From: Gerris lacustris
Lineage: Eukaryota; Arthropoda; Insecta; Hemiptera; Gerridae
Assembly: GCA_951217055.1 (NCBI GenBank)
Contig: OX578283.1
Location: 248,001-312,000, forward strand
Direction: 5' to 3'
Length of the DNA: 64,000 bases
The notes below the pieces were generated by a model. The model was given only the letters and a program-made list of their open reading frames with translations. It had not been told where the DNA came from and did not search any database. Below, piece by piece: positions 43,881 through 54,990 of this stretch. The position numbers and the translations under genes were made by a program. Position 1 is the stretch's first letter; the number at the start of each line of letters is the position of its first letter.

Positions 43881-44799
43881 TGTAGTAGGATTATGGACCT
43901 TAATAAACATTATTTGAGTTGCTAGTCTAAGGATTGTCAATTCGATTTTTCAATTTTAGAAATATTTACGATTAAGATTATTGCTTGGAACTAAACCTCT
44001 AGGCAGTAAGACATTAGTGGGCCTACTTGGTTAGATCAGTAGAGGATGCCCAAATATATTTAAATTGCTATGAGGTGCCTCGGGAGGAAACAATGCCGCC
44101 TGGCACCGATATACGGCCTGTGTCTGAAATACTTGCCAACACACCCGCCATCGACTTGCACGATTCCTCTCCTCTGCCGGATCCTTACCTCTTAGTTTTT
44201 ATGAGGTATCCTAAAACATATATTTTATACAAAAAAGATGGGTGTTTATAAAAGCGTGATGGCATTTTAGAGAAGTTTACTATCGTCTTGTTGGCACTCA
44301 AAATACTGCCTTCAGTAAAATCAAGTCCGAGCAATCCCGCTGACTAAGAGTTTGCCGAGACACGGACAGCTTCAATAAAGCTCCTTCCAGATGTATTTTA
44401 AAGGGATTAAAATTTACCGAGCTGGTGAATATTAAGTGAGAACCCTCAGAGAAACTGGGACAGTGATAACAGAGCACTGAAAATAGATTACGTGTTAAAG
44501 GCTTTTCACAGTGGTAGTTAAACGCATTTCCGTACGGAGCTTGGTCTGCAATGAATTGCGGCACCTTGTAAAGCCGCTGTAATATAACCAGTGTGGAAAG
44601 TTACACACTTCTGTCCGGACAAATCTTGTAACTTAGATTTGTCTTAATTGCCAACGAGAACCAAAACGTGCACAGATCCTGTATTTTCCCTGACAATACA
44701 ATTCTCATTCATTAGCTTTTACAAATCGTTTGTGTCAGCCGAGAAATCAATACATTTCCATATTTACATGACATTTTCTTACTAAAGTTACAAAAGAAA
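43881..44799. other. unassigned sequence
   Basis: More balanced base composition than average. Open frames (44027-44251 on +, including VPREETMPPGTDIRPVSEIL; 44298-44564 on -) are not recognised and lack support. A unique host exon here cannot be excluded. Confidence 0.3.
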
Positions 44800-45655
44800 A
44801 AAATCGGGTTCGGGGTACCTCGGAACTTTTCCTCACTTCAGAGGCCACTAAAGTGGCCTCTCCTGCTGATTCGCAGCAGGAGGAACAACCGTTGGGCGTG
44901 GTCAGTACTTAGACGGGTGACCGTTTTGAACTAACTGATTTATTTATTATACATTTTTTAAAAAAAAAAACAACAAAACAATATTATTTTTATTTATTTT
45001 ATTTCATTAATTTAATTATTTGAATTTGGCGGTATTTTGACTGATGTAAACAAACTTTTAAGTTTAACGAAAGTATCGCACTAATTAATTATTATGTTTA
45101 CTTTTATCTTTTAAACTAATTAATGGAATTTCATCTGATTTTTTATATTTGTTCCTTATTTTTTACTGGTTCCAACGATAAGCTCTATGTCAAAAACGTA
45201 TTTATACTTTCGGTATTATTAAGCGTCAATGTTTCGCAATTCAAAAATCGATAACTTCAAAATGGTGGCCAATACCAAAATTAAATTTGGTGGTTTTGTT
45301 TGACATACAGAGAGGTACATTCGTGCCAAATTTCAACTTGATCGGTCCACTTTTTGATTTTTTACGAATTTTTAAAAATTTTGCTGACTCAGCAAACTGG
45401 GTTCAAGATAGCGGAAAATGTTGATTTTCTGGGCGGCACAACCAGAAGTAAGGACTGATTTTTCTGCCAAGTTTCAACTCTCTAGGTTATACCCTGGGGG
45501 CTACGATGATAACACACACAGACGTCATGCTGAAAACCACTCAGGAGCTCTTAAAAACACCCGAATCGGATAATTCAGTCGAAATCTCGAAAAAACAATT
45601 TTGGGTAAAAACAATACTTTTCCTACCACAGTTGAGGAAAAGTAAAAATTAGGTT
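44800..45655 (+). mobile_element. family J element, right end lost (J2)
   Basis: Left end as J1 (GGGGTACCTCGGAACTTTTC, hairpins GAGGCCACTAAAGTGGCCTC and CCTGCTGATTCGCAGCAGG). Interior as J1 (GAGGTACATTCGTGCCAAAT, TGATTTTTCTGCCAAGTTTC). The right arm with the second 5S-like segment is missing, as family B sequence starts at 45660. Confidence 0.65.
44890..44923 (+). ncRNA. 5S rRNA-derived fragment (J2)
   Basis: CGTTGGGCGTGGTCAGTACT and TAGACGGGTGACCG. This is the closest of the three to insect 5S rRNA (CGTCGGGCGCGGTTAGTACT, TAGATGGGGGACCG as I recall it). Confidence 0.65.
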
Positions 45656-45659
45656 CCCA

Positions 45660-46065
45660 GATTCAATTGTAGTTTAGACGATGTAGACGTAGACGTGTGT
45701 TTTATTAAATCGTTATAACGTAAGATATCGGTAAAAACGTTTTCTCTATTTTAAACGTTTAGGTCAGCTTAATAGATTTAGCGATCTCTCACACTTCGTA
45801 GCGGTGTCGCTGCTGGTTTTAATAAAAAGAAAATGTACCTATTTAAAAAAGTTGTTTGTCTCATTGAATAGATGAAGTTAGCATTCTTACCAGTCCTAAA
45901 AGTCCTATTTTACATTTGAAGCTGACGTTTACGCGAGCGTTGTGCGCGAACGCTTGGGCGGATGAAGTTGTCCAACCATCTCGTCCTGGGCATTGCGGTA
46001 AAATGAACATGAGTACCAAATTTCAACTAAATGGGTCATTATTTACTCAAGTTATCGTCATCAGT
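45660..46065 (-). mobile_element. family B/C partial copy (B7)
   Basis: TATCGGTAAAAACG, CGTAGCGGTGTCGCTGCTGG, TTTACGCGAGCGTTGTGC and CAAATTTCAACTAAATGGGT, then ends before the GACA block. Confidence 0.65.
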
Positions 46066-46889
46066 TGGTTTTGTGACGGTGGTGTTTTTCGGCTTCACTC
46101 CCGGCTCCAGACGCCGTAATGTGCTATCAGGAACTTAGTTCCAAAATTTAATTTCTTTTAAAAATGTATAAGAGTTTTTATAATTTGTTGATAGCGACCG
46201 ACGACCGACACAGTGTCACCACACTGTGATCACTCGTCGTACTGCGGCTGCTTAAACAATTATTTCCTCCTTTTAGCGAATTTTCGAAGAAAATTAAGCT
46301 ATTGCAATGGCTTCAGTTTTGTAATGCGAATTTTTGAAAATTTTCTCCATGGAAATCTGTTTTAGAATATTCTGAATCGATTCCTAAAATGTATGTATGT
46401 ATATATGTATGTATATATGTATATATGTATGTATATATGTGTCACTCCAGACGATATCTCCCCTTAGGCACTAAAAAATTTCAAAATGTCAATAATATGT
46501 TAAATATGTATGTTTTATTAAATTTATTACTTGAAATGTTCATCAAATTATAAAGCATTTATAACAAAAACTATTTGTATGTAATAAGAAAATATTTTCA
46601 TGTAAATTAAGAACTTATAAAAGTAATGATGACTCAATAGCCGCGCTCAAGCTAAAGCTTTTGTGGCTATTAAAAAAAAATATATATATATATTTTTAAG
46701 TTAGAAATAAAAAAGAAAAACATATTGTAATTATTGAAAATATTGTGTAACTTAAATGAAAATGTAATATTCTTGTAATTGTTTAAATAAAATATATATA
46801 TAAAATCATAATCATCATATTAAAAGAAAGGATGAGTTCGTTAGCCAGAATTTTTGGAGTATATAGGGTTCAAATTTTTGACCATTTAA
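46066..46889. other. unassigned sequence
   Basis: Includes a short ATGTATGTATATATGT minisatellite at 46390-46440. No coding signal. Confidence 0.45.
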
Positions 46890-47337
46890 GGTCTTTGCCC
46901 ACTAGAACGTATCATCTAGGACCGTAACCGTACCGACACATGCAAAAAAATACTCTTCGTATAGATTTGTTAGGGACTGCACCCATTAGATCGTTCCGAC
47001 ACCGGCTAACACCGTAGCGTACCATGCCCGTTCAACCCACAATGGTCGATGGTCGGAGAGAATATTTTGTATGTGACGGTACGCTCCGTGCATGATACGC
47101 AACGTTGCCAACCCGGGGTGTGCAGTGGGTAGGGTGACCATAGTTTAGAAAATGTTTAATACGTTTCAATGGAATTGCATATCTAACAGATTTAAATTAC
47201 CTTATTGATTTCGTGTATCCTCCTCAACTTCTTTTTATTGGTGAGCAAGCAGCCAATGAGCGTTATTTAAAATGTAAATGAAACAAATAAATAATATTAT
47301 AAAAGTTATAGTTTGATACGTTCTAGTGGGCAAAGAC
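46890..47337. mobile_element. MITE with perfect 25-bp inverted ends
   Basis: GGTCTTTGCCCACTAGAACG plus TATCA at left, exact complement at 47313-47337. 448 bp, non-coding. No obvious target-site duplication next to these ends. Superfamily not assigned. Confidence 0.85.
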
Positions 47338-48303
47338 CGGCCGGACGTGGGATAAAGCCAGGATCATAGCTAAAAATAACTTTAAATACATTTTTAGAAA
47401 TTCGAAAAAAACCTGAATCATTTTGATTTTGATCTTTTTAAGGAAGAAAATCTTTTATATTTTTCATATTTCTCCCAAAGATAGTTAGTATTGCTCTAAA
47501 ACATCCGACAAAATGTAAACGTGCGACAAATCCAGGATCAATGCTAAAAATGACTTTAATATTTTATAGAAATTCGAAAAAAAAAACTTTCTTTGAAAAT
47601 TCGCCCATTAAGTCATGGTGCATGACTGGACTTTTTAGTGCACTCTGTAATAAAAACTTTTTTTAAATATAATATTTTAACTACTTTTGTGGCATCAAAT
47701 ATTTTAAAACGCGATGAGTATTTCTAACAGTGAGGCGTCTTGTATTTGAAACTAAAATCGGTTAACTCGCTTCGCCGCTTTAATTACAAGTCAAACAGAG
47801 ATTTTTATTTTTATTTATTTAAAAAATAAAAAAAGCCACTTGAATTAAGAAGTAAATAAAATGAGGTGAGTAGATAATTGAGCGTTATTTTACTGCCGTC
47901 TGAGTTCTCGGTCCGCTTTGAGAAGATAAAAATAAAATAGAGAGAGATTTAGCGACGCGTGTCATTCTATAATTTAATTGTTAGGTTGCTTCGAGTAAAT
48001 CTGACTAACAGGCTTCGGCTGCCTCAAGTCTACAGACTCTCTGACCAAGCTTTTACATCCGAGGAAATCTCTGTAACAAGGGGGGGGGGGGCAAACAACT
48101 GTTCATACCGAGCGCCGCAGCCTTCTGTCGGCGTCGTAGTTAACAAATCTTACATCAAAAAGTCTAACAGTTTGTTGGACTTAAATTGTAAAATTCCATC
48201 CCTGGTAAAACGTATTCAAATTGGTAATGGTTGGGTTTTATTTTGTTGTTGATGGTGCATATGGTGTATCTTGTGATTTATAGATAAAAAATCTATGTTG
48301 AAG
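47338..48303. other. unassigned sequence
   Basis: Poly(G) at about 48080-48091. Nothing else recognised. Confidence 0.4.
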
Positions 48304-48412
48304 CTAGATACTACCTGTATCTAGTACAACCTGTGCTAGATACTACCTGTATCTAGTACAACCTGTGCTAGATACTACCTGCATCTAGTACAACCTGTGC
48401 TAGATACTACCT
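48304..48412 (+). repeat. 32-bp tandem repeat, about 3.4 copies
   Basis: Units beginning CTAGATACTACCTGTATCTA; each is itself a near-palindrome (CTAGATAC...GTATCTAG). Confidence 0.95.
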
Positions 48413-48577
48413 ACGAATTGTTTTATTTGTCGTAATAAATGCTGTTTATATGAAATGATATGAAGTTTGTCTCTAACAAACAGACCAATATTTTTATTTA
48501 TAACGTCAAAAATATTTGGTGCCCCCCCCCCCCACCTCTATCTCATCTTTAGTAAAATAAATAAAGACACTCTAGAA

Positions 48578-50590
48578 GTATCCACGCTAGAAACTCTCGC
48601 TTCTCATATGTTAGAAGTTGAGGTATGCGTTGCAGTGGTCTCGTTCCTCCATAGTATCCAGTATCCACGCTAGAAACTCTCGCTTCTCATATGCTAGAAG
48701 TTGAGGTATGCGTTGCTGTGGTCTCGTTCCTCCATAGTAACCAGTATTCACGCTAGAAACTCTCGCTTCTCATATGCTAGAAGTTGAGGTATGCGTTGCT
48801 GAGGTCTCGTTCCTCCATAGTATCCAGTATTCACGCTAGAAACTCTCGCTTCTCATATGCTAGAAGTTGAGGTATGCGTTGCTGTGGTCTCGTTCCTCCA
48901 CAGTTTCCAGTATCCACGCTAGAAACTCTCGCTTCTCATATGTTAGAAGTTGAGGTATACGTTGCTGAGGTCTCGTTCCTCCACAGTTTCCAGTATCCAC
49001 GCTAGAAACTCTCGCTTCTCATATGTTAGAAGTTGAGGTCTGCGTTGATGAGGTCTCGTTCCTCCACAGTTTCCAATATCCACGCTAGAAACTCTCGCTT
49101 CTCATATGCTAGAAGTTGAGGTATGCGTTGCTGTGGTCTCGTTCCTCCACAGTTTCCAGTATCCACGCTAGAAACTCTCGCTTCTCATATGTTAGAAGTT
49201 GAGGTATGCGTTGCTGTGGTCTCGTTCCTCCACAGTTTCCAGTATCCACGCTAGAAACTCTCGCTTCTCATATGTTAGAAGTTGAGGTATGCGTTGCTGA
49301 GGTCTCGTTCCTCCACAGTTTCCAGTATCCACGCTAGAAACTCTCGCTTCTCATATGTTAGAAGTTGAGGTCTGCGTTGATGAGGTCTCGTTCCTCCACA
49401 GTTTCCAATATCCACGCTAGAAACTCTCGCTTCTCATATGTTAGAAGTTAAGATATGCGTTGCTGAGGTCTCGTTCCTCCACAGTTTCCAGTATCCACGC
49501 TAGAAACTCTCGCTTCTCATATGCTAGAAGTTGAGGTATGCGTTGCTGTGGTCTCGTTCCTCCATAGTATCCAGTATTCACGCTAGAAACTCTCGCTTCT
49601 CATATGCTAGAAGTTGAGGTATGCGTTGCTGTGGTCTCGTTCCTCCACAGTTTCCAGTATCCACGCTAGAAACTCTCGCTTCTCATATGTTAGAAGTTGA
49701 GGTATGCGTTGCTGAGGTCTCGTTCCTCCACAGTTTCCAGCATCCACGCTAGAAACTCTCGCTTCTCATATGTTAGAAGTTAAGATATGCGTTGCTGTGG
49801 TCTCGTTCCTCCACAGTTTCCAGCATTCACGCTAGAAACTCTCGCTTCTCATATGTTAGAAGTTGAGGTATGCGTTGCTGTGGTCTCGTTCCTCCACAGT
49901 TTCCAGTATTCACGCTAGAAACTCTCGCTTCTCATATGTTAGAAGTTGAGGTATGCGTTGCTGAGGTCTCGTTCCTCCACAGTTTCCAGTATCCACGCTA
50001 GAAACTCTCGCTTCTCATATGTTAGAAGTTGAGGTCTGCGTTGCTGAGGTCTCGTTCCTCCACAGTTTCCAATATCCACGCTAGAAACTCTCGCTTCTCA
50101 TATGTTAGAAGTTAAGATATGCGTTGCTGTGGTCTCGTTCCTCCACAGTTTCCAGTATTCACGCTAGAAACTCTCGCTTCTCATATGTTAGAAGTTGAGG
50201 TATGAGGTATGCGTTGCTGAGGTCTCGTTCCTCCACAGTTTCCAGTATCCACGCTAGAAACTCTCGCTTCTCATATGTTAGAAGTTGAGGTATGCGTTGC
50301 TGTGGTCTCGTTCCTCCACAGTTTCCAGTATTCACGCTAGAAACTCTCGCTTCTCATATGTTAGAAGTTGAGGTATGCGTTGCTGTGGTCTCGTTCCTCC
50401 ATAGTTTCCAGTATACACGCTTGAAACTCTCGCTTCTCATATGTTGGAAGTTGAAATGCGTTGCTGTGGTCTCGTTCCTCCATAGTATCCAGTATTCACG
50501 CTAGAAACTCTCGCTTCTCATATGCTAGAAGTTGAGGTATGCGTTGCAGTGGCATCGTCCTTCCACAGTATCCAGTATCCACGCTAGAAA
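48578..50590 (+). repeat. 83-bp satellite array, about 24 copies
   Basis: Units run GTATCCACGCTAGAAACTCT, CGCTTCTCATATG, TAGAAGTTGAGGTATGCG, TTGCTG, GGTCTCGTTCCTCC, CAGTTTCCA. Most variation is at a few shared sites (GCTAG/GTTAG after CATAT, CTGTGG/CTGAGG, CATAGTA/CACAGTT, GTATCC/GTATTC). A group of variant units (TAAGATATGCG, TTGAGGTCTGCG) recurs at intervals, which suggests multi-unit duplication. A poly(C) tract lies just before, at about 48523. Confidence 0.97.
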
Positions 50591-50622
50591 AATAGAGAAA
50601 TCAAGGTTTTTACCAATGTTTT

Positions 50623-50984
50623 AAGGCGCGTACACACAATTCCGTTCGGCCAAGCCGAATCAGTGTGGACGTAAGGGTCGGCTTCGACCGAATTTGCTCG
50701 GTCCTGATTAACCCGAATTTGCTCGGTCCTGATCAAAGAAAGCCGAACCGAACCGAAGTTTGTAGACGTGCCGATCGGCGTCAGTCGATACATAGTTTTC
50801 ATACAGTGAGGTTCGCAGACTTTTTTATACTACCGTGTGGGAACTCGTGAGATGGTTTGGCACCGATCGGGGCGTCCACACTACTAAAGTTATGGGGACG
50901 TCATGCCGACCCGGACGTACTATGCCGAACGTGCCGACCGGTACAGGCCGATTGTCCTTATTCGGCATAGTGTGGCCGCGCCTT
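50623..50984. mobile_element. MITE with AAGGCGCG ends
   Basis: AAGGCGCGTACACAC at left and GTGTGGCCGCGCCTT at right. The 362-bp interior is rich in GCCGAAC/GTTCGGC words, with a local duplication of CCGAATTTGCTCGGTCCTGA. Non-coding. Confidence 0.75.
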
Positions 50985-51315
50985 CACGTTCTAACATAAT
51001 GATTTAATATAATTTCATATACACCGTCTAAACTACTATTAAAACAGGCAGTAGCAGCAGTTGTAATAGTTGAAAAGAAATTTAATGCCCCAAGTGTACA
51101 TTTAGTGGTATAGTAAGAATGCAGGGTGTTTTCCATGTCCACGTTTACGCGAGCGTTGCGCACGATCTCTTTGACGGATAACGCTGTCCGACGAACTTAT
51201 CCTGAGCATTAGTATATGGAACATGTATATAAAATTTCAACTGAATCGGTCAACTTTTATTTAAGTTACTGTCGAACATGTAAATGTGTCTGAGCTCGCT
51301 GACACTCACTTCAAT
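50985..51315 (-). mobile_element. rearranged family B fragments (B10)
   Basis: 51130-51315 holds GTTTACGCGAGCGTTGCGCA, AACGCTGTCCGACGAACTTA and ATCGGTCAACTTTTAT in minus orientation. 50988-51060 holds the opposite part of B (GTTCTAACATAATG, TTCATATACACCGTCTAA) in plus orientation. Confidence 0.55.
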
Positions 51316-51597
51316 TAAACTTATTTAGCTTTCCGGAAATGAACTGTGGACAACTACCAAGTCGTCTAACTCCTATCAAATCCAATCCCTTTGATCAATA
51401 ATCCAACGCCTAATCTTAATCCTAACAATCCGAAACTTGACAATGCACAATAACCTGAATGCTTATCCTTGGGTCTGCGTCCTTGCAGTCTTTAGTTGCA
51501 AATGCCTCCTCACCGAATTTTCCCCTTGTTGTTACCCTCGGGCACTCTCTTAGTAAGACTCAGTTCAAATTATAGTGTTTTAACATTTCAGCCCTGG
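51316..51597. other. unassigned sequence
   Basis: Nothing recognised. Confidence 0.4.
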
Positions 51598-51921
51598 GTA
51601 ACAGAAGCTCTGGGTGACAGAAGCTCTGAGTGGCAGAAGCTCTGGGGACAGAAGCTCTGGGTGGCAGAAGCTCTGGGTAACAGAAGCTCTGGGTGACAGA
51701 AGCTCTGGGGACAGAAGCTCTGAGTGGCAGAAGCTCTGGGGACAGAAGCTCTGGGTGGCAGAAGCTCTGGGTAACAGAAGCTCTGGGTGACAGAAGCTCT
51801 GGGGACAGAAGCTCTGAGTGGCAGAAGCTTTGGGGAGAGAAGCTCTGGGGACAGAAGCTCTGGGTAACAGAAGCTCTGGGTGGCAGAAGCTCTGAGTGGC
51901 AGAAGCTCTGGGTAACAGAAG
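51598..51921 (+). repeat. CAGAAGCTCTGGG minisatellite
   Basis: About 20 units of 14-17 bp around AGAAGCTCTG, ending GGTGAC, GGTAAC, GGGAC or AGTGGC. Ordered sets of about six units repeat (51680-51767 and 51770-51850), a higher-order pattern. Confidence 0.95.
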
Positions 51922-52844
51922 AAGTTTCCGTCACGCAAACAACGACATGAAAAAGTGACGCTTTTAAATATTGTTCAGCAAGTTAGGATTTTATCAGAAG
52001 GTCGATAGGTTTTTATTTGTAGTACATTATTTTGACGACGGATGTTTCAATTAAATGAAGTGAAACACGCGACTCTCTTATAGATATCGAGCCAGGAAGT
52101 TAGAATGTAGTAAGAGGTAGAGGTGGACTGCTTCTCACTTGTATTTATTGTACGTAGTTCTCTATTTCGCCAATAGACCGTGTTCATTCTAAATTTGATA
52201 TAAATGATGTCGGAGCTCCTAAGGGACTATAAACGGCAACCTAAATGAATTGTTTCATAATTTCCCACCTTAAGATCCACCTACTAGATCAATTTGACAA
52301 ATATTTACCTGTGTGCGCGTCAAAACGATTTTTAACACTGCAAAGTTTTATGTGTTTATCTCTTTTGATTCAAAAGTTATTGGAAGTGTACAGAGTGACA
52401 GACATACAGACAGACACAACAAACTATAAGGTTTTTTTGTTACGAACCCCTAAAAAAGAGGGGGGGGGGGGGTGTATTAAATAAATAAATAAGACAATAA
52501 CAGATTGTTAAACAAACTGGCGTCGCAGTATTTATCAATTATTAATAAAGTTTTGTGCTTTATCTGTTGCAGGTGAGTTGTTTGGCATTTCATTTTCTGT
52601 TGGAGTAAGTTGACTACTTTTATGTTTGAGGTTTTTTTACTTTTATTATGTGAAAGATGAAAGATATTGAGGCCAAGTTTAACAATATAGTTTTAGACGC
52701 ACAACTAAAATTATTATGACATTAAATTCAATCTTGATAAAAGAAAAAGTTATTTACCATCCCTAATAATAAAATACATAGATGCATTTTTTCATGTAAT
52801 AAGGCTATTTTATTCTTACGAATTGAATGAATGATTCATAATAT
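51922..52844. other. unassigned sequence
   Basis: Positions 52394-52475 (GTGACAGACATACAGACAGA, TACGAACCCCTAAAAA, poly(G)) look like the end of a transposon with the microsatellite module. No coding signal. Confidence 0.4.
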
Positions 52845-52884
52845 TGTAGTGAAATTATTATTTATTTATTTAAATTATTTTTTG
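52845..52884 (+). repeat. 5' LTR remnant
   Basis: TGTAGTGAAATTATTATTTA and the following 20 bp are identical to the start of the 3' LTR at 54916, after which the two diverge. Most of the 5' LTR and probably the primer-binding site are deleted. Confidence 0.75.
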
Positions 52885-52924
52885 GACGGAGATCGAAAGT
52901 GGTGACTACCGACGTGATTTGAAG

Positions 52925-53743
52925 ATGTCTAACGAAGAAGAAAATACATTGCCTTGTGAAGAAGAGGAGAATATCGTCGCGAGGGTAAGCATTAAAGTTC
53001 CACCTTTTTGAAGAATTTTTCCAAGAATCTGGTTCATTCAAATTGAGGCTCAATTCCGCAACAGTAAAATTACTAATGATCAGACTAAATATGACACAGT
53101 TATTAGTAATATAGATGCCGGGATCCTATCTCAAATATCTGACATTTTAATAAATCCTCCCAAAGACAATAAGTATGACACTATAAAAAATCGATTAATC
53201 TCTACCTTCGCGGATAGCGAAACAAAACGCGCCCAAAGACTCTTCAATGAACTTGAACTCGGCGACCGTAAACCCTCGCAACTATTGGTAGAAATGCGTA
53301 ATTTAGCGGAGAATAAACTTGACGACAGTCTCTTGAAAACACTTTGGCTTCAGCGATTACCGGTAGACATGAGACCTATTTTAACCGTTACGGGTGGGGA
53401 ACTAACTAAGCTTGCTACTACGGCTGATCAAATTTGGGAGCTTAGGCCCTCTCCGACATATAATGAAGTGTCAGCTGTTGCCCGCCCTCATTTCAATAGT
53501 GAACTAGAGGCCCTAAAGGAGTAAGTTCAAGAGCTCACTCGCCAAGTATCAAATTTGAGTCACTATAGTTCTAACCACTCTCGATCTCCGTCCCGCGCGG
53601 GATCTAGTTCGCAAAATCGTGCTACCGTGTCCACCTCGGGGGTGTGTTATTATCACGCGAAATTTGGGAGTCAGGCCTATAAGTGTATGCGACCCTGTAA
53701 AATGTCTCTTAAAGTTTCTAAGAGTCAGGGTACGGAAAACTAA
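52925..53743 (+). pseudogene. Ty3/gypsy Gag, two in-frame stops
   Basis: Structural protein forming the retrotransposon particle. From ATG 52925 one frame continues to 53743, broken by TGA at 53009 and TAA at 53522. At the TGA the related proteins I know have tryptophan (PPFW), so a single G-to-A change explains it. Visible family features: WFIQIEAQF, NKYDTIKNRLISTF, LGDRKPSQLLVEMRNLA and LQRLPVDMRPIL. The C-terminal CYYHAKFGSQAYKCMRPC is a zinc-knuckle-like motif. Only the acidic N-terminus (MSNEEENTLPCEEEEN) is unusual. It is followed closely by pol in another frame. Confidence 0.8.
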
Positions 53744-53787
53744 CTCCCCTTCTCTCAGCGGCGACAGGGAGACATGGGGTAGAGCTG

Positions 53788-54496
53788 TGTCGCCTCTACA
53801 TAAGTGACAGACACTCAGCTGCGCTATTTCTTGTAGATACAGGAGCAGAGGTTTCCGTCATGCCTTCCCGTCACCAAGATAGGAAAAATCTAAATAAATT
53901 AGAACTTTTTGCGGCAAATGGCACTAAAATAAAAACTTATGGTCAAAAATTAATAAACCTAAACTTAGGGTTACGCCGTGACTTTAACTGGCCATTCATT
54001 ATTGCTGACGTTAAAACGCCTATTATAGGTGTAGATTTCCTGTCTAACTTTAACCTTTTGGTAGATTCCAAAAATAAAAGGCTTCTAGACGGAAATACTT
54101 CTCTAATGGTCGAAGGAAGTACAAAGCAGGGCTTACCAAGCCCAATCCGAACAGTCAATCAGCTTGATAAGTACGAAGGTATTTTAAAGGATTTTCCTGA
54201 TTTAACTCGTCCTAATATAATAAACACACGCATTAAGGAGCACAACATAGAACATTTTATTGAAACTAAAGGTCCCCCCGTATTTGCAAAGTCTCGGAGG
54301 CTTCATCCTGACAAGCTTAAAGCAGCCAAAAAGGAATTCGATTTCATGGTACTGCAAGGATTATGTAGACCATCAAAAAGCAGCTGGGCCAGCCCACTAC
54401 ACCTAGTCATGAAGAAAACCGGAGACTGGCGGCCCTGTGGTGATTATAGAGCTCTTAACAATGTCACAATCCCAGATAGATACCCCCTTCCTTAAA
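53788..54496 (+). pseudogene. Ty3/gypsy Pol, protease and start of reverse transcriptase
   Basis: Aspartic protease with [13 protein letters not shown] (catalytic DTG) and the later [17 protein letters not shown] linker leads to the reverse transcriptase N-terminal part: [40 protein letters not shown] and IPDRYPLP. The frame stops immediately after PLP, where the fingers/palm would continue, because the YxDD catalytic region, RNase H and most of integrase are deleted. No ATG is needed, as pol is normally read by frameshift from gag. Confidence 0.85.
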
Positions 54497-54905
54497 ACCT
54501 ACGCCTACTGGCACACATGGTTCAACTAAAATATTTATCCCAAAAGAGCTCTCAACAGCTTCTCACGTGTTTATACATCAGACATGTCCTCCTGCTCTTC
54601 AACCAACATACTGTGGACCGTATAAAGTTGTAAAACGATTTGACAAATTTTTTGATCTTGATATTGGAGGAAGAGTAAAACGTGTGTCTGCTGATCGTCT
54701 TAAACCAGCGTTTATGGTTAAAGATGATACCAGCCTGCTTACCCAAGCTGATCTTAAGACAAAGCTGGTAAATACGCCAGCTAAAATTGCAGAGAAATCT
54801 CCTCAAACAACATCCACAGCCTCAGAGACTGAGAGAAGAACTCGATCCGGTCGACGAGTCCAGTTTCCGTCCCGGTACCTGGAAGAAGTTTATCGCTGTC
54901 ACTAG
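54497..54905 (+). pseudogene. Ty3/gypsy integrase C-terminus
   Basis: Out of frame with the preceding piece. Visible: PTPTGTHGSTKIFIPKEL, then ASHVFI, ALQPTYCGPYKVVKRFDKFF, LDIGGRVKRVSADRLKPAF and TRSGRRVQFPSRYLEE, with stop at 54903-54905. This is the integrase tail (the GPY/F region followed by a basic end). The junction with the reverse transcriptase piece at about 54496 is the inner edge of a deletion of several kb compared with a normal element. Confidence 0.8.
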
Positions 54906-54915
54906 GGGGGGAGTG
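54904..54915 (+). other. polypurine tract
   Basis: AGGGGGGGAG directly before the 3' LTR start (TGTAGTG at 54916), the expected plus-strand priming site. Confidence 0.8.
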
Positions 54916-54990
54916 TGTAGTGAAATTATTATTTATTTATTTAAATTATTTTTTGTCAAGACTGTTTGTTTTGTTTTCCTATTTTGACAA
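54916..54990 (+). repeat. 3' LTR (start certain, end not found)
   Basis: Begins TGTAGTGAAATTATT. No CA-ended border could be fixed, since the 5' LTR is too short for comparison. Confidence 0.6.

Larger units (their letters stand above)
52845..54990 (+). mobile_element. Ty3/gypsy LTR retrotransposon, internally deleted
   Basis: Order: 5' LTR remnant, gag, protease with the start of reverse transcriptase, deletion, integrase C-terminus, polypurine tract, 3' LTR. The right border of the 3' LTR was not found, so the end coordinate is a minimum. Confidence 0.85.

Noticed and set aside
44027..44251. Possible host exon
   Set aside because: A 74-codon frame without recognised domain, splice context or partner; left as unassigned.
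44890..44923. Functional 5S rRNA gene
   Set aside because: Only about 34 of about 120 bp are present; the first 80 bp and the last part are absent.
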